NCBI GenBank assembly: GCA_964652255.1
Contig: CAZZBM010000001.1
Location: 310,001-374,000, forward strand
Length of the DNA stretch: 64,000 bases
Direction: 5' to 3'
From: CAZZBM01 sp964652255
GTDB lineage: Bacteria > Bdellovibrionota > Bacteriovoracia > Bacteriovoracales > CAZZBM01
Below the pieces are notes generated by a model. That model saw only the letters and a program-made list of their open reading frames with translations. It made no database searches and was not told the DNA's origin. This document shows positions 42,165-51,184 of the stretch, one piece after another. Numbering within the stretch: the first letter of the stretch is position 1; each line of letters starts with the position of its first letter. The translations under genes were made by a program, and so were the position numbers.

Positions 42165-42788
42165 TTAGAGCCTTATCTCATCATCAAGCAAAATTTTAAA
42201 ACCAAGTAAAAATAAAGCTAGTCCTATAAATCTTTCAAAGATAAGACCATGCTTAGTTAAAAAATTTTTAACAGTTTTCAACTGAATAAAAAGAATTATT
42301 AAAGAAAACCAAATAAGATTGACTAAAACAACAATCAAAACATAGAAAAGAAAATCCTTAAATAAGATATTTTCAGAGAAAAAAACAGAAACTAAATTAA
42401 TAAAAAATATAATAGATTTTGGATTTAAAGTACTTAAAAAAAATCCTTGAAAAAAACTTTTCAAAAAACTTACTTGATTTTGTGAATAGAGATGATTAAC
42501 TTTAAAAAGATTTTTTTTCATCAAAAGACCATTCAAGCCCAAGTACATAAGATAGCAAGCTCCAAAAATCTGAATCAATTCAAATATTTTTGGAAAGTTT
42601 TTTAAAACAAAATTTAATCCTAAGTAGCAATAACTCATATGAAAACAATCTGCTAAAATAACTCCAAAAAGAGTGTAAAAACCAATTTTTTTAGAATACC
42701 TTAAAGAATTTCTTAAGATGAGAGCAAAATCAGGTCCTGGACTAATGGTAGCAAGAAGAACAACTAAGCTGAATTTTATTAATTCCAT
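42165..42788 (-). CDS. LysE/RhtB-family amino-acid exporter
   Basis: The 207-residue product is an inner-membrane protein with five to six helices and the family signature VVLLATISPGPDFALILRNS at the N-terminus, then GACYLMYLGLNGL and LSTLNPKSIIFFINLVSVF. Such proteins export Lys, Arg, homoserine, threonine or Leu; the substrate cannot be told from sequence. One base separates it from the thioredoxin-like gene upstream, so it may be in the tail of the rplQ transcript. Confidence 0.88.
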   Translation of the reverse strand: MELIKFSLVVLLATISPGPDFALILRNSLRYSKKIGFYTLFGVILADCFHMSYCYLGLNFVLKNFPKIFELIQIFGACYLMYLGLNGLLMKKNLFKVNHLYSQNQVSFLKSFFQGFFLSTLNPKSIIFFINLVSVFFSENILFKDFLFYVLIVVLVNLIWFSLIILFIQLKTVKNFLTKHGLIFERFIGLALFLLGFKILLDDEIRL

Positions 42789-42789
42789 T

Positions 42790-43239
42790 TTATAGATCTT
42801 TTACTTTAGATAAATCTTTACTCCAATCATATGGCCCTATTTTAGACCATAAAATGATATCTTTTTCTATGAACAAAGTCGTTGGAAAAGAAATTTCATT
42901 TATGTCTTCAAGGGTAATTCTTAGCATAGGAAATTTCAACTGATCACAATCACTTCCTTCACAAATAAAAAAAACTACATAAGAATTTTTTTTAAGAAAA
43001 TTTAAAAGTTCAGGGAGCTCTCTTTTACACGGTTCACAAAAAGTTCCATAAAAATGAACAAGAGTTTTTTCATGAAAAGATAAATTTTTTGATTGCAAAA
43101 AATTTTTTATATTTTCTAAATCTCTATTATCTTGTTCCGAGATAGAAAGAGTTATGACAGGCGATTCCTTATACTTTAATAAGATAGCAAAAAAAGAGAA
43201 AAAAAGAAGAAAAAAAAGAAGATAAAAATAATGCTTCAC
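42790..43239 (-). CDS. Membrane-anchored thioredoxin-like protein
   Basis: The 149-residue product has an N-terminal signal anchor (residues 4-22) and a periplasmic thioredoxin-like domain with redox motif CEPC in LVHFYGTFCEPCKRELPELL, a cis-Pro in ISFPTTLFI and a final strand. This resembles the TlpA/ResA/DsbE group, which reduce periplasmic disulfides, for example in cytochrome c maturation. A second Cys pair (FICEGSDCDQ) is unusual. The start overlaps the rplQ stop by four bases. Confidence 0.82.
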   Translation of the reverse strand: MKHYFYLLFFLLFFSFFAILLKYKESPVITLSISEQDNRDLENIKNFLQSKNLSFHEKTLVHFYGTFCEPCKRELPELLNFLKKNSYVVFFICEGSDCDQLKFPMLRITLEDINEISFPTTLFIEKDIILWSKIGPYDWSKDLSKVKDL

Positions 43240-43589
43240 ACAAAAGCAATGATAGCTTTAGGAGCACCATCACCAAGCCTAGTTTCACCAAGTTTTAAAA
43301 TTCTCAAGTACCCGCCAGCACGATTTTCATAGTTTTTTGACTTTTTAAATAACTCATCAACAATGTTTTGTTTGTTTTGAAAATAACTTAAAGCTCGACG
43401 ACGAGCATTTAAATCATCTTTTTTGCCAAGAGTAATTAACTTCTCTACATAAGGTCTAATAGCCTTAGCTTTAGCTATGGTTGTTGTCATTTGACCATGA
43501 AGAATTAAACTTGCCGCTAAGTTACTTAATAAATGCTTTCTACGTTTCGCTGAAACGCCTAATTTATGTCTATGTTTTTGATGTCTCAT
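43236..43589 (-). CDS. rplQ: 50S ribosomal protein L17
   Basis: The 117-residue product has the canonical MRHQKHRHKLGVSAKRRKHL start, EKLITLGKKDD and the C-terminal RILKLGETRLGDGAPKAIIAFV region. It is last ribosomal gene of the alpha operon, overlapping rpoA by four bases. Confidence 0.97.
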   Translation of the reverse strand: MRHQKHRHKLGVSAKRRKHLLSNLAASLILHGQMTTTIAKAKAIRPYVEKLITLGKKDDLNARRRALSYFQNKQNIVDELFKKSKNYENRAGGYLRILKLGETRLGDGAPKAIIAFV

Positions 43590-44581
43590 TTCTCAGTCCT
43601 TTCTGGCACCTTCATACCAAAACTTAATCCCATTCTAATTAATAAGTCTTTAATTTCATTCAGGGATTTTCTACCAAAATTTTTTGTTCTTAACATGTCT
43701 GATTCAGTTCTAGAAACTAATTGATGAATGTACTTAATACCAGCTTTTTCTAAGCAATTAGCTGATCTTACAGAAAGTTCTAATTCTGATACAAGCTTAT
43801 TAAATAATTCAACAGAAGGACCTTCTTTTCCTTTCTCTGCTCTATCAGACACAGTGGCATCATCTTCATAAAGACCTAAAAATACAGATAACTGATCTTT
43901 TAAAATCTTACTTGAAACAGCCAAGGCATCTGAAGGCAACAGAGCTCCATTGGTCCAAATTTCTAAAACCAATCTATCATAATCTGTTTTTTTTCCAAGA
44001 CGACTATTGAAAATAGAATAATTCACCTTATGAACAGGAGAAAATAAAGTATCTAAATAAATCCAACCTAGAGGTAATTCATACTTCTCTTTATTCTCTA
44101 AATGAGTGACATAACCAATTCCCTTGGTTACTTTTAATTCAACATTAAACTCCGCTCTTGCTGAAAGATGAGCTACAATTTGATCAGGATTTAATAAAGT
44201 CACTCCTTCTACCAGTTGAATATCAGAAGCCTTCACCACTCCTTCACCTTTCTTATTTAACTTTAAAATAACTTCATCCTTATCCATTAAATGAAAATGA
44301 ATAGTTTTAAGATTTAAAATTATTTCACTTACTTCTTCTTTAACGTGATCAATGGTTCCAAATTCGTGCTCAACACCTTCAATCTTAATAGCTACAAGAC
44401 CACTTCCCTGAACACTTGAAAGTAAAATTCTTCTTAAAGCGTTTCCTAAAGTTAAACCAAAACCTCTTTCTAAAGGACGTACTTCAAATTTTCCATAAGA
44501 AGTTCTTTCTTCTTCAGTTAGCATCTTCGCTGGTCGAACTAAAGATAAAATATTTTTTTTAATAAAATTTTTACTCATCAT
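43586..44581 (-). CDS. rpoA: RNA polymerase alpha subunit
   Basis: The 331-residue product has both domains. The N-terminal assembly domain includes FEVRPLERGFGLTLGNALRR and LLSSVQGSGLVAIKIEGV. The C-terminal UP-element and activator-binding domain (about residues 255-315) includes ELELSVRSANCLEKAGI and LRTKNFGRKSLNEIKDLL. ATG 44578 is an equally good start. It directly follows rpsK, with no rpsD between. Confidence 0.97.
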   Translation of the reverse strand: MMSKNFIKKNILSLVRPAKMLTEEERTSYGKFEVRPLERGFGLTLGNALRRILLSSVQGSGLVAIKIEGVEHEFGTIDHVKEEVSEIILNLKTIHFHLMDKDEVILKLNKKGEGVVKASDIQLVEGVTLLNPDQIVAHLSARAEFNVELKVTKGIGYVTHLENKEKYELPLGWIYLDTLFSPVHKVNYSIFNSRLGKKTDYDRLVLEIWTNGALLPSDALAVSSKILKDQLSVFLGLYEDDATVSDRAEKGKEGPSVELFNKLVSELELSVRSANCLEKAGIKYIHQLVSRTESDMLRTKNFGRKSLNEIKDLLIRMGLSFGMKVPERTEK

Positions 44582-44586
44582 AAAAA

Positions 44587-44991
44587 TTACACTCTCCTTC
44601 TTTTTGGAGGCTTACATCCATTATGTGGAATAGGACTACAATCAACTAAAGATTTTACTTTTAAACCAGCAGCTACTAAAGCCCTAACAGCATTCTCTCT
44701 CCCAGCTCCAGGTCCTTTTAACTTTACATCCACTGAAACAAGTCCATGATCCATAGCTTTTTTAGCGGCTTGTGCACTTGCTACTTGAGCAGCATAAGGA
44801 GTTGCTTTTTTTGAACTCTTAAATCCTTCACCACCTGAAGAAGACCAAGCAATGGTTTTTCCGTGAGGATCAGAAAAAGTTACAATAGTATTATTAAAAG
44901 AAGCATAAATATGACAAACACCGTGAGTAATATTCTTTTTAACTTTCTTACGAGTTGTCGCTACTTGATTTTTTTGTTGCACTTTAGACAT
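44587..44991 (-). CDS. rpsK: 30S ribosomal protein S11
   Basis: The 134-residue product matches S11, with HIYASFNNTIVTFSDPHGKT, AWSSSGGEGFKSSKKATPYA and the C-terminal DCSPIPHNGCKPPKRRRV. Here it is followed directly by rpoA. Confidence 0.97.
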   Translation of the reverse strand: MSKVQQKNQVATTRKKVKKNITHGVCHIYASFNNTIVTFSDPHGKTIAWSSSGGEGFKSSKKATPYAAQVASAQAAKKAMDHGLVSVDVKLKGPGAGRENAVRALVAAGLKVKSLVDCSPIPHNGCKPPKRRRV

Positions 44992-45000
44992 ATCTTTTCC

Positions 45001-45384
45001 TTATGATTTCATGGACTTAATAGATTTTTTTCCAGCGATTGCCACAGCTTTTCCTTTTCTCGTTCTAGCATTAGATCTTGTTCTTTGTCCTCTGACTGGA
45101 AGATTTTTTTTATGACGCTGTCCTCTATAACTATTAAGATCTCTTAATCTCTTAATATTCATAGCGACTTCTCTTCTTAAATCGCCTTCTGTTTTGTATT
45201 GAGCTAAGGCATCTCTTAATTGCTGAATCTGCTCTTCCGTTAAATCATTAGAGCTAAATTTCTCTTCAATCTTACAAGCAGCTAAAACATCTTTAGCGAC
45301 CTTAGGTCCAACTCCGTAAATATATTGCAGGGCAATCACCACTGCTTTTGATCTTGGTAAATCAACTCCTAATATTCTTGCCAT
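45001..45384 (-). CDS. rpsM: 30S ribosomal protein S13
   Basis: The 127-residue product has MARILGVDLPRSKAVVIALQ, the helical YIYGVGPKVAKDVL and the basic tail RGQRHKKNLPVRGQRTRSNA that contacts tRNA in the P site. It sits between rpmJ and rpsK as in most alpha operons. Confidence 0.97.
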   Translation of the reverse strand: MARILGVDLPRSKAVVIALQYIYGVGPKVAKDVLAACKIEEKFSSNDLTEEQIQQLRDALAQYKTEGDLRREVAMNIKRLRDLNSYRGQRHKKNLPVRGQRTRSNARTRKGKAVAIAGKKSIKSMKS

Positions 45385-45386
45385 AA

Positions 45387-45500
45387 TTATCCTTGTCTTT
45401 GTTTATGTCGTGGTTCTTTGCAAATAACTCTTAAAACACCTTTTCTTTTTACAACAACACAGTGTTTACACATTTTCTTTACAGATGCTCTAACTTTCAT
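45387..45500 (-). CDS. rpmJ: 50S ribosomal protein L36
   Basis: This 37-residue gene was found by reading the gap between adk and rpsM. The product begins MKVRASVKKMCKHC and ends RHKQRQG. The zinc ligands C11, C14, C27 and H32 are all present, so it is the zinc-binding form. The start has AAAAGGAA upstream. No infA gene precedes it here. Confidence 0.95.
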   Translation of the reverse strand: MKVRASVKKMCKHCVVVKRKGVLRVICKEPRHKQRQG

Positions 45501-45523
45501 ATAAAATTCCTTTTTGATCTATA

Positions 45524-46177
45524 CTAAAGAGACCTCAAAAAAGCAAGATCCTGCAAGAGATTTCTTATCTCTTTTCTTACTTCTTCTAATGATTGATCCG
45601 CTTTAATCTTAAATAATTTTTCCTTTTGTTCAAAAAAATTTAACAAAGGCATTGTCTGCTCTCGGTACACTTGAAATCTTTTTAAAATAATCTCTTTTTG
45701 ATCATCTTTTCTTTTTATTAAAGATTCTCCACAATAATCACAAATATTTTTCACCTTAGAGGGATTTTGCAATTCATGATAAGTTTGCTCACATTTTGGA
45801 CAATAAATTCTATACTCTAATCTAAATAAAAGCTGATCTTCGCTCAAATTAAAATAAACAACAATATAATCATGATCCCTTAAAAGGATATGGTGAAAAA
45901 ATTCACCTTGAGATAAAGTTCTTGGGTACCCATCAAATAAATACTGCTTAGAATTTAAATCTAATTTTTCTAAAAGAAGTTGTTGAACTAAATCATCTGA
46001 AATTAAATGACCTTCTCCAAGAAGGTCCTTAATTTTTAAACCAAGTAAACTTTCAGACTTGATTTCTTGTCTTAAAAGTTCACCCGTGGATAAATGAGCA
46101 AATCCTTCTTCCTCCAAAAAAAAAGCTTGAGTCCCTTTTCCTCCCCCTGGAGGTCCGAGAAAAACTAAATGTTTCAT
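45524..46177 (-). CDS. adk: Adenylate kinase
   Basis: It interconverts AMP + ATP and 2 ADP. The 217-residue product has the P-loop FLGPPGGGKGTQ, AMP-site LSTGELLRQE and DGYPRTLSQGEF, and a long LID domain with a four-Cys zinc site (CPKCEQTYH then CDYCGE), the zinc-structured form. It follows secY by eight bases in the spc operon, a common order. Confidence 0.96.
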   Translation of the reverse strand: MKHLVFLGPPGGGKGTQAFFLEEEGFAHLSTGELLRQEIKSESLLGLKIKDLLGEGHLISDDLVQQLLLEKLDLNSKQYLFDGYPRTLSQGEFFHHILLRDHDYIVVYFNLSEDQLLFRLEYRIYCPKCEQTYHELQNPSKVKNICDYCGESLIKRKDDQKEIILKRFQVYREQTMPLLNFFEQKEKLFKIKADQSLEEVRKEIRNLLQDLAFLRSL

Positions 46178-46185
46178 TGATAAAA

Positions 46186-47499
46186 TTAAAAACGACGTCC
46201 TTTCCCTGAAGAAACATTTAAAGAATAATTCTCATATCGTTGTGAAATCAAATGACCCTCAATTTGAGACATCATATCAATTGCCACACCTACAAGAATT
46301 AATAAAGATGTTCCACCAAAACGAAAAGAAGTAGCTCCAAATAAAGTTAATAAACTAGGCAAAATACAAATCAAAGAAATATATAGTGCCCCTAAAGATG
46401 TTACTCTTTCCACAACACCTTTTAAAAAAGAAGCAGTCTTACCCCCTGGTGCAATTCCAGGAACAAAGCCGCCATTTTTTTTTAAATTTTCAGCAATATC
46501 ATCAGATTTAAACTGAACTTGAGCATAAAAAAAAGAAAAGAAAATTAAAAGAGAAACAAAAAATAAATTATACATAAATTGACCAGAATAGAGAAACTGA
46601 TTAAAAGCCACCACAAGATTTTTCAAAGGATGAGCCTCTTTAATAAAAGAATTTAATGTATCTGGAAATTGTAGAATAGTAGAAGCAAAAATAGCAGGCA
46701 TCACCCCAGAAATATTGATTTTCACAGGTATATGTGATGATTGAGGTGCTACTAATTGATTTTGCACGACTCTTTTAGCATATTGTACTGGAACTTTTCT
46801 AAAAGATCTTTCTACAAAAACAATAGCCCAAAAAGCAGCAATGATAACAATCAACATTAAAGCTAAAACAGGAAAAGCTAATTCTCCATTTTGAAATAAA
46901 GTCCATGCTTTTTTTAATCCACTTGGAATTGAAGAAGCAATCCCAGCAAAAATAATTAAACTAATTCCATTTCCTAAACCTCTTTCTGTAATTTGCTCTC
47001 CTAACCACATTAAAAACATGGTTCCGCCAATAAAAGAAAGAATAGCTAAGAGTTTAAAGTTTAAACCAGGATTAAAAACAATAGGTAAACCCGAAGGTGA
47101 ATCTAACATTTCTAAACCATTGGTCACCATAAAGCCCTGAACCACACAAATTAAAACTGTTAAGTAACGTGAATATTGTGAAATTTTTTTATAACCATGA
47201 CTATCTTTTTGTAGTTCTGCAACCTGAGGAAAAGACATGGCAATTAAACTCATCATAATAGAAGAAGTAATGTAGGGCATAATACCTAAAGCTAAAACAG
47301 AAAATCTTTCTAAGGCACCACCACTAAAACTATTAAAAAAACCAAATAAAGAACCACTTTTACTTTCGAAAAAAGAAGCTAAAGCTAAAGAATTTACCCC
47401 TGGGGCTGGAATCTGAGATGCTAGCCTGAAAATAATTAAAGCTACAACGGTAAATAATAATCTTCCTGTTAAATTCTTTAAAGCTTTACTTTGACTCAT
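46186..47499 (-). CDS. secY: Protein translocase subunit SecY
   Basis: This is the pore of the Sec translocon in the inner membrane. The 437-residue product has about ten helices, the plug-region segment GSLFGFFNSFSGGALERFSV, GLGNGISLIIF, and the cytoplasmic loops with NLKKNGGFVPGIAPG. It overlaps rplO by four bases. Confidence 0.97.
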   Translation of the reverse strand: MSQSKALKNLTGRLLFTVVALIIFRLASQIPAPGVNSLALASFFESKSGSLFGFFNSFSGGALERFSVLALGIMPYITSSIMMSLIAMSFPQVAELQKDSHGYKKISQYSRYLTVLICVVQGFMVTNGLEMLDSPSGLPIVFNPGLNFKLLAILSFIGGTMFLMWLGEQITERGLGNGISLIIFAGIASSIPSGLKKAWTLFQNGELAFPVLALMLIVIIAAFWAIVFVERSFRKVPVQYAKRVVQNQLVAPQSSHIPVKINISGVMPAIFASTILQFPDTLNSFIKEAHPLKNLVVAFNQFLYSGQFMYNLFFVSLLIFFSFFYAQVQFKSDDIAENLKKNGGFVPGIAPGGKTASFLKGVVERVTSLGALYISLICILPSLLTLFGATSFRFGGTSLLILVGVAIDMMSQIEGHLISQRYENYSLNVSSGKGRRF

Positions 47500-47915
47500 A
47501 CACCCTCAATTCTAGATCTTTTTATTTCATCATGAAAAGAAAATTGCTTACCATTTTCTACTTGACCAATAATCTTAATAGGAAGAGATCTTTTTCGTCC
47601 TTTTAAAAGTCTTTGTTCAATCAAAGCCTCTCTTGTGACTTCTTGACCATTAAAAGATTCATTAAGAGTTTTTAACGTAATGACAGCATATTCTTTTTTA
47701 AAAGGTTCATTACTAAAACCTCTCTTAGGAACTCTTCTATATAAAGGAGTTTGACCTCCTTCAAAACCAATTCTTACTTGTCCACTTTTTCTAGCCTTTT
47801 GACCCTTGTGACCTTTTCCAGCTTGACGACCCTGACCAGAACCATCACCTCGACCAAGTCTTTTACGATCTTTTTTAGCACCCTTAGCTGGTTTTAAATT
47901 ATTAAGTTTTAACAT
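47496..47915 (-). CDS. rplO: 50S ribosomal protein L15
   Basis: The 139-residue product has the basic Gly-rich N-terminus with KDRKRLGRGDGSGQGRQAGK, then FEGGQTPLYRRVPKRGFSN. It is typical of L15. The C-terminal part is somewhat short. It lies between rpmD and secY. Confidence 0.96.
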   Translation of the reverse strand: MLKLNNLKPAKGAKKDRKRLGRGDGSGQGRQAGKGHKGQKARKSGQVRIGFEGGQTPLYRRVPKRGFSNEPFKKEYAVITLKTLNESFNGQEVTREALIEQRLLKGRKRSLPIKIIGQVENGKQFSFHDEIKRSRIEGV

Positions 47916-47916
47916 T

Positions 47917-48096
47917 TTATCTCTCCACCACTTCTAGTAAATGAATCACTTTTTTAATCATTCCCCTTACTTCAGGAGTGTTTTTTAATTCACGACTTTG
48001 ACCAATTTTTTTTAAACCTAAACCACGAACACAGGCTTGCTGCTTCTCTGTGGCTTTGATTGTACTTTTTTTTAACTTAACAATAATTTGATTCAT
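47917..48096 (-). CDS. rpmD: 50S ribosomal protein L30
   Basis: This 59-residue gene was found by reading the space between rpsE and rplO. The product begins MNQIIVKLKKSTIKATEKQQ, continues VRGLGLKKIGQSRELKNTPE and ends with IHLLEVVER. These are L30 hallmarks (the GL-K motif and the NTP-VRGMI segment). Its position between rpsE and rplO is canonical. Confidence 0.94.
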   Translation of the reverse strand: MNQIIVKLKKSTIKATEKQQACVRGLGLKKIGQSRELKNTPEVRGMIKKVIHLLEVVER

Positions 48097-48098
48097 TT

Positions 48099-48668
48099 TT
48101 ATTTCACCTTAGCTTTTAATCTCAATCCTTTGGACTCAACTCCTCTTACTTGAGCAATTTCCTGAAGCGATTTTAATCTTTTTAAAGCATCAAAAGTTGC
48201 TCTTACAATATTGTGAGGATTATTTCCTCTTAATGATTTTGTTAAAATGTTTTTGACACCAACAAGTTCTAAAATAGCTCTGCAAGCTCCACCAGCTTTA
48301 ATCCCAGTACCATCTCCTGCAGGTTTAAAAACAATTTTTCCAGATCCAAATCGACCAATAATATCATGAGGAAAAGTTCCTTCATCTAATTGAACTCTGA
48401 TCATTTTTTTAGCTGCTACTTGGCTTGCTTTTTTAATGGCATCAGGAACTTCTTTAGCTTTACCTAAAGCAAATCCTACACGACCCTTCTTGTCACCAAC
48501 GACAATAAGAGTAGAGAAAGAAAATCGACGACCACCTTTCACTACTTTTGCTACTCTAGCAACAGAGACAACTCTTTCTTCTAACTCAGGAGCCAAGTCC
48601 ATAGCATTAGACTGAGGTCTTTCCTTTCTTGTTGGCTTCTTTTCTTTTTTTTCAATTTCTTCCGTCAT
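48099..48668 (-). CDS. rpsE: 30S ribosomal protein S5
   Basis: The 189-residue product has the RNA-binding VVKGGRRFSFSTLIVVGDKK, VGFALGKAKEVPDAIKKA, KPAGDGTGIKAGGACRAILE and NPHNIVRATFDALKRL. The N-terminal 25 residues are a charged extension. It belongs to the spc operon between rplR and rpmD. Confidence 0.97.
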   Translation of the reverse strand: MTEEIEKKEKKPTRKERPQSNAMDLAPELEERVVSVARVAKVVKGGRRFSFSTLIVVGDKKGRVGFALGKAKEVPDAIKKASQVAAKKMIRVQLDEGTFPHDIIGRFGSGKIVFKPAGDGTGIKAGGACRAILELVGVKNILTKSLRGNNPHNIVRATFDALKRLKSLQEIAQVRGVESKGLRLKAKVK

Positions 48669-48677
48669 AAACCTTTC

Positions 48678-49061
48678 CTAAAACTGTAGTCCTTGCTCTC
48701 TGAGAGTTTCAGCAAGAATTTTTACAATACCTGTATATAAGTGACCAGATCGATCAAAAACAATCTTTTCAATTTTATTTTCTTTTAACTTTTCTGCTAA
48801 ATTTTTTGCTACCAAAACAGCACTTTCTTTATTAGAAGATGATCCCACAGCTTTTTTTCCAAAAGTTTGAGCTACAAATAAAGTCACTCCTTTTTCATCA
48901 TCGATAGCTTGAAGAAAAATATTTTTATGACCCTTAGTTACACAAACTCTAGGTCTATCTAATGTTCCAGAAATAGTCTTTCTAATAGTCAATTTTCTTC
49001 TATCTTTTCTTTCTTCTCTTACTGAGAAATATTTTTTTCTTTTTTTTCTAATCATCATCAC
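48678..49061 (-). CDS. rplR: 50S ribosomal protein L18
   Basis: The 127-residue product fits L18, which binds 5S rRNA: RPRVCVTKGHKNIFLQAIDD, the AKNLAEKL helix and FDRSGHLYTGIVKILAETLR. Three adjacent Met codons make the exact start uncertain by one or two residues. Confidence 0.95.
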   Translation of the reverse strand: MMMIRKKRKKYFSVREERKDRRKLTIRKTISGTLDRPRVCVTKGHKNIFLQAIDDEKGVTLFVAQTFGKKAVGSSSNKESAVLVAKNLAEKLKENKIEKIVFDRSGHLYTGIVKILAETLREQGLQF

Positions 49062-49064
49062 ACC

Positions 49065-49598
49065 TTATTTTTTAGCACCTGTCTTACCAGCTTTTCTGAT
49101 AATCACTTCATCAATATATTTAATTCCTTTTCCTTTATAAGGTTCAGGCTTTCTAAAAGAACGAATATCAGCAGCTACTTTGCCAAGTAATACTTTATCA
49201 AAACCAAAAAGTTCAATAACATTTTTATTGACCTTACACTCAATGCCTTGAGGCAACACATAATCAATAGGATGGGAATAGCCTAGATTTAATGTTAGCT
49301 TTTGACCAACAACGCTAGCTTTATAACCAACACCATTAAACTCAAGATCTTTTCTAAAACCCTCTTTCACTCCCGTGATCATATTTTGCAAACAGCTTCT
49401 TAGCGTTCCCCATAAAGCATCTTTTTCATTTTTTGGCTTTAAAGAAAATTCTAAATCTCCTGTTTTTTCTAAAACATAAGATTCAGGCAAATTAAAACTC
49501 AACTGACCCTTTGGTCCCTTACAAGTGACTTTTTGATCTTGAATTGTAAGTTCAATTCCCTTTTCTAACATTAATGGTCTTTTACCAATTCTTGACAT
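49065..49598 (-). CDS. rplF: 50S ribosomal protein L6
   Basis: The 177-residue product has MSRIGKRPL at the start, the two L6 repeats, and the C-terminal RSFRKPEPYKGKGIKYIDE signature. It follows rpsH and precedes rplR in canonical order. Confidence 0.97.
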   Translation of the reverse strand: MSRIGKRPLMLEKGIELTIQDQKVTCKGPKGQLSFNLPESYVLEKTGDLEFSLKPKNEKDALWGTLRSCLQNMITGVKEGFRKDLEFNGVGYKASVVGQKLTLNLGYSHPIDYVLPQGIECKVNKNVIELFGFDKVLLGKVAADIRSFRKPEPYKGKGIKYIDEVIIRKAGKTGAKK

Positions 49599-49607
49599 AT
49601 TTCTCCC

Positions 49608-49991
49608 TTACCAAACTGAACACAAAATCTCACCACCAACCCTTTCTCTATAGGCTTGCCTAGAAGACATCACTCCGCGAGAGGTTGACAGCACAATAAT
49701 TCCTAATCCACTTAATACCCTTGGAATTTCTCTGAAAGAACGATATTTTCTTAAACCCGGACTGGACTCTCTTTGTAAGCCCATAATAGCCCCTGGCTTT
49801 AATTGAACTTTTAACAAAGGTAACTTTGTATTTTCCACTACAAGAGAAAAATTTTTAATAAAACCTTCTTCTTTTAAAACATTTGCGATGGAAGCTTTCA
49901 ATTTACTCGCTGGAATAAACACAGTTGATTGATCAGCTAATAAAGCATTTCTTATTCTTGTTAAAAAATCTGCAACAGGATCTGTCATCAT
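49608..49991 (-). CDS. rpsH: 30S ribosomal protein S8
   Basis: The 127-residue product has DPVADFLTRIRNALLADQ and the C-terminal LGIIVLSTSRGVMSSRQAYR, standard for S8, which also represses the spc operon in E. coli by binding mRNA near rplE. Whether that control exists here was not visible. Confidence 0.97.
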   Translation of the reverse strand: MMTDPVADFLTRIRNALLADQSTVFIPASKLKASIANVLKEEGFIKNFSLVVENTKLPLLKVQLKPGAIMGLQRESSPGLRKYRSFREIPRVLSGLGIIVLSTSRGVMSSRQAYRERVGGEILCSVW

Positions 49992-50003
49992 AATCTCTTC
50001 TCC

Positions 50004-50309
50004 TTACCAACTAGCCTTTTTCACACCTGGAATCATTCCACGAGACGCTAATTCTCTAAATTTAATTCTTGAAATACCAAACTTTTTCAAGTTTCCTCTT
50101 GACCTTCCCGTTAATAAACAACGTGAACGCCATCTTACAGGAGAAGCATTTCTAGGAATTTTTTGTATTCTTACCAAAGCTTCACTCACCTCTTCTTCGC
50201 TTGAAGAAGGAGAAGCAATAATAGTTTTTAATTTCAATCTTAAAACTTTATATTGATCAATAAGCTTTCTTCTCTTATTGTTTTTTACTACATCACCTAA
50301 TCTAGCCAT
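50004..50309 (-). CDS. rpsN: 30S ribosomal protein S14 (zinc-free type)
   Basis: The 101-residue product is the long form without CxxC zinc motifs. It ends with RCLLTGRSRGNLKKFGISRI and GMIPGVKKASW, typical of S14. It shares one base with rplE, whose stop overlaps its start. Confidence 0.96.
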   Translation of the reverse strand: MARLGDVVKNNKRRKLIDQYKVLRLKLKTIIASPSSSEEEVSEALVRIQKIPRNASPVRWRSRCLLTGRSRGNLKKFGISRIKFRELASRGMIPGVKKASW

Positions 50310-50863
50310 TATTTTTTCTCCTGTGTTTTAAAAGGAAAACCTAAATAAGTTAATAAAGCTAAAGCTTCTTCATTGGTTTTTGCTGTTGTTTCAATAGATA
50401 AACCTAAACCTCTAATTTTATCAATTGAATCATAGTGAATCTCAGGAAAAATAATTTGCTCTTTAATTCCTAGATTATAATTACCAACACCATCAAAACT
50501 TTTTGGCTCTAATCCTCTAAAATCTTTCACCCTTGGAAGAGTAAAATGAACAAAACGATCAATAAAATCATACATTCTATCAGATCTTAAGGTAACAAAA
50601 CCTCCTAAGGGTTGATTTAATCTCACCTTAAAACTAGCAATGGCTTTTTTAGCTTTTGCTACCATAGGTTTTTGTCCTGCAATTAAAGCTAAAACATTAA
50701 GAACTTTATCTAAAGTTTTAGACTCAGCTACAACATCTTTCGTCACACAATTAAGAGAAACCTTCTTAATCTTTGGAACTTCATGCTTGTTCTTATATTT
50801 AAACTGCTCCATTAATTTTGGAACAACTTCTTTTTCATAAATTTTTTTCAATCTTGTCGTCAT
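50309..50863 (-). CDS. rplE: 50S ribosomal protein L5
   Basis: The 184-residue product binds 5S rRNA. Typical segments are AGQKPMVAKAKKAIASFKVR, LGGFVTLRSDRMYDFIDRF and LPRVKDFRGLEPKSFDGVGN, followed by NLGIKEQIIFPEI. It sits between rplX and rpsN. Confidence 0.97.
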   Translation of the reverse strand: MTTRLKKIYEKEVVPKLMEQFKYKNKHEVPKIKKVSLNCVTKDVVAESKTLDKVLNVLALIAGQKPMVAKAKKAIASFKVRLNQPLGGFVTLRSDRMYDFIDRFVHFTLPRVKDFRGLEPKSFDGVGNYNLGIKEQIIFPEIHYDSIDKIRGLGLSIETTAKTNEEALALLTYLGFPFKTQEKK

Positions 50864-50875
50864 ATCTTTTTCCTC

Positions 50876-51184
50876 TTAAGGCAGAATGCTTCCGCACTTA
50901 ACAGCTACTCTTTGTTTTTTTCCCTCTGCATTGGTTTCAATCTTGACACGAGTTGCCTTATTTAATTTAGGACTTAACAAAGCAATGTTACTCTTGTGAA
51001 TAGCAACAGATTTTTTAATAAAACCACCTTCTGGAAACTTTTCATTTTTCTTTGTTGCCCTAGAAACAATATTAATACCTTCCACAAGAATTCTATCTCC
51101 CTCCAAAGAGAGCACAACTCCTGTTTGCCCCTTATCTTTTCCAGCAATGACAACAACTTTATCATTTTTTTTTATCTTGTTCAT
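50876..51184 (-). CDS. rplX: 50S ribosomal protein L24
   Basis: The 102-residue product has a KOW motif (KNDKVVVIAGKDKGQTGVVL) and the VEGINIVSRATK segment. Its start codon directly abuts the rplN stop (TAAATG). Confidence 0.96.
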   Translation of the reverse strand: MNKIKKNDKVVVIAGKDKGQTGVVLSLEGDRILVEGINIVSRATKKNEKFPEGGFIKKSVAIHKSNIALLSPKLNKATRVKIETNAEGKKQRVAVKCGSILP

